From NCBI RefSeq assembly GCF_900177725.1, contig NZ_FXAT01000005.1, forward strand, positions 124,001-188,000: DNA of 64,000 nucleotides. The letters are read 5' to 3'. Source of the DNA: Paraburkholderia susongensis. GTDB taxonomy: Bacteria > Pseudomonadota > Gammaproteobacteria > Burkholderiales > Burkholderiaceae. The position numbers were made by a program, and so were the translations under genes. Positions within the stretch are counted from its first letter, which is position 1, and every line of letters begins with the position of its first letter. Under the pieces are notes generated by a model. That model was not told the origin of the DNA. It ran no database searches and saw only the letters and a list, made by a program, of their open reading frames with translations. Positions 60,813-64,000 of the stretch are shown piece after piece.

Positions 60813-61338
60813 CTCAGTAGTCCGGTGAGGAAATCGGTAAGGGATGGAAACTGCATGGATCAGGTCGTGCACGGCGCGTTCACAGATGAACGCATTCGCA
60901 GGAGCAAAGACTAAAAAGCGGCACCGCCCATGACAATCGCATCAAAAAAGTTAGAACCGTTTTCCTTCATCTGAGAATCGCTTCACTAGAGCGGCGCGTC
61001 TGTCGACGCCGGCTATCCCGCCTGAGCAGACGCGCGTAGCGATCGCGCACCGGACGCGTGCCGGACGCGTGCCGGACGTGAGGCAGCCGCCGCATGCATC
61101 GGGGCGCGCGCCGGTTTCATGTGCATTCCGTTTCAAGAATGAGTCAATCGGAACTGTTTGCATCCCGCCAAGGAATTGCGCACACGCGATGGGCGAAAAT
61201 CCGGCGACTGAAGGCCATCCGCGCGTGGGTGGCAATGTACTCGTCCGATGTACTCGCCCGATGTATTCCCCTCGATGTATTCCCCTGTTCCTCCGGGAAC
61301 CTTGATGACTGCGAACGCTCCGGCAATTGACGACGACC
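60813..61338. repeat. Repeat-rich intergenic region, no gene seen
   Basis: A 526-base region between divergent porin and racemase-type genes. It contains an inverted repeat GCGCGTCTG/CAGACGCGC (60994-61002 and 61027-61035), tandem CCGGACGCGTG units (61049-61080, about three), and four units beginning ATGTAYTC (61235, 61248, 61261, 61275), the first two 13 bases and the third 14 bases long. No ribosome-site-led coding frame is visible. Confidence 0.7.
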
Positions 61339-62103
61339 ATGAGCAAAGAGACGCTTTCCCGACACGCAATCGCAGCTTCGGCCACGCGTGCGCGCACTGT
61401 TCACGGCGTGAGCATGGGCATTCTCACGCTCGATACCGGCTTCCAGCGCTTGCCCGGCGACATCGGCCACGGCGCGACATGGCGCTTTCCGGTGCAGTAC
61501 GGTGTCTTGAGAGGCGTGACGGGCCCGCAGGTGATGGCAGCGACAAACGGTGACATCGCGGCCGCGCAGCCGCTGATCGACCGGTTCGCCGACGCAGCGC
61601 TACAGCTCGTCGAGCTCGGCGTGGACGGCATCGCGACGAGTTGCGGATTCCTCGTGGCATTCCAGGCTGCGCTCGCGGAACGCTGCACCGTGCCGGTTGC
61701 AACGTCGGCGCTGCTGCAGATTCCATCTGTCGCGGCACTGCTGCCGAAACGACAGTGCGTCGGCATTCTGACCGCGCGCGAGGCCGCGTTGACGGCCACG
61801 CACCTGCGCGCAGCGAACGCGCCACCCGATCTACCCGTCACGGGCCTGCGCGACGATAGCCGCTTCCTCGAGAATCAGTTAACGAATGCGCCCCGGGTCG
61901 ATTTCGACGAACAGGCGGACGATCTGCTCGAATGCGCGGACCGCCTGCTGAGCAGTCATCCCAACGTCGGCGCGATCGTCAGCGAATGCAGCAACTTCGC
62001 GCCCTACTCGGCTTTGCTGAGCGAGCGGTTCGGCATCCCCGTGTTCGACATCGTCACGATGGTCGAATGGTTTCATGCGGGACTGCGGCCAAGGCGCTTC
62101 TGA
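61339..62103 (+). CDS. Asp/Glu racemase-superfamily protein
   Basis: A 254-residue member of the aspartate/glutamate/hydantoin racemase superfamily. The two catalytic cysteines are present: Cys102 (ATSCGFL) and Cys217 (VSECSNF). ALLPKRQCVGILTAREAALTATHLRAANA is a domain link. ATG 61339 is used; the TTG four codons upstream is less likely. It is not closely similar to the maleate isomerase-like gene at 11735. Isolated by 380 bases on the right and the repeat region on the left, so probably a single unit; function unknown. Confidence 0.82.
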   Translation: MSKETLSRHAIAASATRARTVHGVSMGILTLDTGFQRLPGDIGHGATWRFPVQYGVLRGVTGPQVMAATNGDIAAAQPLIDRFADAALQLVELGVDGIATSCGFLVAFQAALAERCTVPVATSALLQIPSVAALLPKRQCVGILTAREAALTATHLRAANAPPDLPVTGLRDDSRFLENQLTNAPRVDFDEQADDLLECADRLLSSHPNVGAIVSECSNFAPYSALLSERFGIPVFDIVTMVEWFHAGLRPRRF

Positions 62104-62484
62104 CGCTCCGGTTTCCTGCTCGTGCAACCAGTAAATGTCGACGGCATTTCCGTTCGTACCCGATGTATGACTGCAACACTCAGGCGCGAAATCCGGCCGT
62201 GGCGCAATTGCAATGCGCCGGTCTGTCACGCGAGAGCTTTTGACGATCACGCACCAATGAGCGAGCCGGAAGACATCGGCGGATTGTTCAAAGGGCGTCA
62301 GAGATTATCCGATTCTTAATATCGGGTGTTGATTTGAAAACGCATTGATTTTTCCGTTCGTGATACACAGCTGGCATTTTCAAAAACAAAATAGTTGGGT
62401 AGACTTGGCCTACCTTGATCGATCTGGACAGACGATTGCCTTTTAAAGAAGTTGTCATAAACCTTCATCTCTTTGGAGAACGAA
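62104..62484. other. AT-richer intergenic region upstream of the membrane dehydrogenase genes
   Basis: No gene seen. The section 62310-62480 is clearly less GC-rich than its surroundings and includes GGTAG/CTACC (62398-62402 and 62410-62414) and several A/T runs suitable for promoter elements of the genes that follow. Confidence 0.5.
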
Positions 62485-63192
62485 GTGAAAAGGCGAAGGT
62501 TTCTCTCATCAATGCTGTTGTTCGCAGCGACCGTCGTGATTGCCAAAGCAAAGGTGATCTACGGTGGCATGCCGTGGGTCAAGGACCCGGTCGTACTGCC
62601 GGAACCCGTAACGCCGGATGGCTGGAAATACTTCACCGCGGACGAGGCGGCAGCGGTCGAAGCGATTGCCGACCGTTTGATCCCGCACGACGAAATCAGC
62701 ATTGGCGGCAAGGAAGCAGGTTGTGCGCTGTTCATCGACCGCCAGTTGAGCGGAGATTACGGCAAAGCCATCACGCAATACCGGCTAGGGTCCGTGACGC
62801 CCGGCACGCCGCAGCAAGGCCCGCAGTTTAGCGACACGCCCGCGCAGCGCTACCGTGCCGGCTTGGGCGCGCTCGATGCGCACTGCAAGAAAGCATTCGA
62901 CGGCAAGGCGTTTGCGGCGCTCTCCGCAGACCAGCAGGACGCACTATTAACGCAGATCGAATCAGGCGAACTCGCGCTCGAGGCCGTCGATTCGCAAGCG
63001 TTCTTCAACATGCTGCTGCAGAACGTGCGCGAAGGCTTCTTTGCCGATCCGATCTACGGCGGCAACAAGAACATGGCGGGCTGGAAAATGCTCGGTTTTC
63101 CCGGCGCGCAGTATGACTTTCGCGATGTGATCGGCCGCCGCGGCGAAGACCTCAAGATCATTCCGATCAGCCTCATCAACAGGAAGAGTTGA
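62485..63192 (+). CDS. Gluconate 2-dehydrogenase subunit 3 family protein
   Basis: A 235-residue small (gamma) subunit of membrane-bound FAD dehydrogenase complexes. The GTG at 62485 follows GGAGAA and gives KRRRFLSSMLLFAATVVIA, a Tat-like leader. The core FTADEAAAVEAIADRLIPHDEIS and the C-terminal MAGWKMLGFPGAQYDFRDV fit the family. It is followed by the large GMC subunit gene (87 bases), so the pair forms a gluconate/2-keto-gluconate/alcohol dehydrogenase complex with an electron-accepting cytochrome, presumably beyond the window. Confidence 0.9.
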   Translation: MKRRRFLSSMLLFAATVVIAKAKVIYGGMPWVKDPVVLPEPVTPDGWKYFTADEAAAVEAIADRLIPHDEISIGGKEAGCALFIDRQLSGDYGKAITQYRLGSVTPGTPQQGPQFSDTPAQRYRAGLGALDAHCKKAFDGKAFAALSADQQDALLTQIESGELALEAVDSQAFFNMLLQNVREGFFADPIYGGNKNMAGWKMLGFPGAQYDFRDVIGRRGEDLKIIPISLINRKS

Positions 63193-63279
63193 CGCGCAGT
63201 ATCCGCGTCCGGTCAGCACGGGCGCGTCGCAATAGCAAACATAACAGCATGCCCCACATGGCGTTTTGCGGAGAATGAC

Positions 63280-64000
63280 ATGGCGGACAAGCGTCCCAAG
63301 GTTGACGCAGTCATAGTCGGGCTCGGCTGGGCCGGTTCGCTGATGGCGAACGAACTCACCGAGGCGGGTCTGAACGTGGTCGCGATCGAACGCGGTGCCT
63401 GGCGTGATACCAGCAGTGACTTTCCCACCACGATCAGTACCGACGAGTTGCGTTTCTCCACGCGCCGCTCGCTGATGCAGCCTCCCGCGATCGAAACGCT
63501 CACGTTCCGTAATAACGTCGCTCAGACTGCGCTACCGCTGCGCGACTGGAACACCTATCAGTTCGGCTGGGGTGTCGGCGGCGCGGGCACGCACTGGAAC
63601 GGGATGACGTGGCGCTTTCTGCCGACCGATTTCCAGACCTACACGAATACCGTCCAGCGCTATGGCAAGGGCAGGTTTCTCGACGGCATGCAGGTGCAGG
63701 ACTGGGGCGTAACCTACGCCGACCTCGAACCGTTCTACGACAAGTTCGAGCGCCTCGCTGGCACATCCGGTCGCGCGGGCAACATTCAGGGGAAGATCCA
63801 GGAAGGCGGCAATCCGTTCGAAGGTCCGCGCAATCGCGACTATCCGCTGCCGCCTCTCGAGCGCACGCAGGCCGCGATGATGTTCGACAAAGCCACGCGT
63901 GGACTCGGCTATCACCCGTTTCCGGTGCCTGCCGGCAACACCTCGGGTGCTTACGTGAATCCGCTCGGCGTGCATATGGCGCCGTGCACGTATTGCGGCT
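63280..64000 (+). CDS. GMC oxidoreductase, membrane FAD dehydrogenase large subunit (5' part)
   Basis: The first 240 codons of a GMC flavoprotein; the frame runs off the window. DAVIVGLGWAGSLMANEL (FAD) starts at residue 10, WGVGGAGTHWNGMTWR and HMAPCTYCG lie near residues 100-115 and the cut end, typical of the large subunit of gluconate 2-dehydrogenase/FAD-GDH. The CxxC of APCTYCG matches the iron-sulfur-type motif reported in some of these subunits. A GGAG site precedes the ATG at 63280. Substrate may be a sugar acid, alcohol or glucose. Confidence 0.9.
   Translation, partial: MADKRPKVDAVIVGLGWAGSLMANELTEAGLNVVAIERGAWRDTSSDFPTTISTDELRFSTRRSLMQPPAIETLTFRNNVAQTALPLRDWNTYQFGWGVGGAGTHWNGMTWRFLPTDFQTYTNTVQRYGKGRFLDGMQVQDWGVTYADLEPFYDKFERLAGTSGRAGNIQGKIQEGGNPFEGPRNRDYPLPPLERTQAAMMFDKATRGLGYHPFPVPAGNTSGAYVNPLGVHMAPCTYCG

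Noticed and set aside
11735..62103. Treating the two racemase-superfamily genes as duplicates
   Set aside because: The sequences at 11735 and 61339 share only the superfamily cysteines; motifs around them differ, so they are distinct subfamilies.

Overview
The window reads as a chromosomal or megaplasmid catabolic region of a GC-rich betaproteobacterium, most likely Burkholderiaceae (Paraburkholderia/Burkholderia-like). This assignment is an inference from GC content, dense SDR, AraC, LysR, IclR and TetR genes, the porin type, UbiD/UbiX and MHS transporters; no rRNA or marker gene confirms it. No tRNA, rRNA, CRISPR array, origin or intact insertion sequence was seen. Nearly all genes look intact. 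Clear exceptions are four short gene remnants: a GntR/aminotransferase scar at 5473-5696, an IS6-type fragment near 45.9 kb and an IS110-type fragment at 48.0 kb.

Layout. 1-1.3 kb: end of a polar amino-acid ABC operon. 1.7-5.5 kb: a two-subunit molybdenum hydroxylase (isoquinoline oxidoreductase type) with a divergent AraC regulator. 5.5-9.5 kb: the scar, a LysR gene and a rightward set of SnoaL-like, epimerase, SDR and SnoaL-like genes. 9.5-27.7 kb: a large catabolic locus. It holds a TetR regulator; a leftward operon for an aryl-AMP/CoA ligase, an aryl-CoA-type flavin hydroxylase, a VOC metalloenzyme, an alpha/beta hydrolase and a maleate-isomerase-like enzyme; a leftward operon of a branched-chain-type ABC importer plus three SDRs; a YciI gene; a KstD-like flavoprotein; and a SnoaL-SDR pair. 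A 26-bp motif recurs in front of three of these units. 27.9-32.1 kb: LysR, GMC oxidoreductase and aldehyde dehydrogenase.

32.2-44.6 kb: a leftward cluster with two CoA ligases, a crotonase-family protein lacking one usual catalytic Glu, a spermidine-type ABC importer, an MHS permease, an unrecognised 357-residue protein and an IclR gene, facing a TetR gene across two matching inverted repeats. 45-48.3 kb: a beta-propeller and an MHS transporter between IS remnants. 48.3-53.3 kb: aldehyde dehydrogenase, AraC, UbiD and UbiX, suggesting an aromatic aldehyde to acid to decarboxylated product route. 53.4-60.8 kb: a CD0876/Trp-type ABC importer, a flavin amine-oxidase-fold protein, an acetolactate-synthase-like ThDP enzyme and a porin. 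61.3-64 kb: an Asp/Glu racemase-superfamily enzyme and the start of a gluconate-dehydrogenase-type membrane flavoprotein complex.

The strongest candidate for an undescribed system is the 10.5-27.7 kb locus: it appears to activate an aryl acid, hydroxylate it as a thioester and end at maleate/fumarate, yet carries no recognisable gentisate dioxygenase; a VOC protein with a 2-His-1-Glu triad is the best candidate for ring opening. Start codons were re-chosen from Shine-Dalgarno sequences and family length, so many differ from the longest reading frame.
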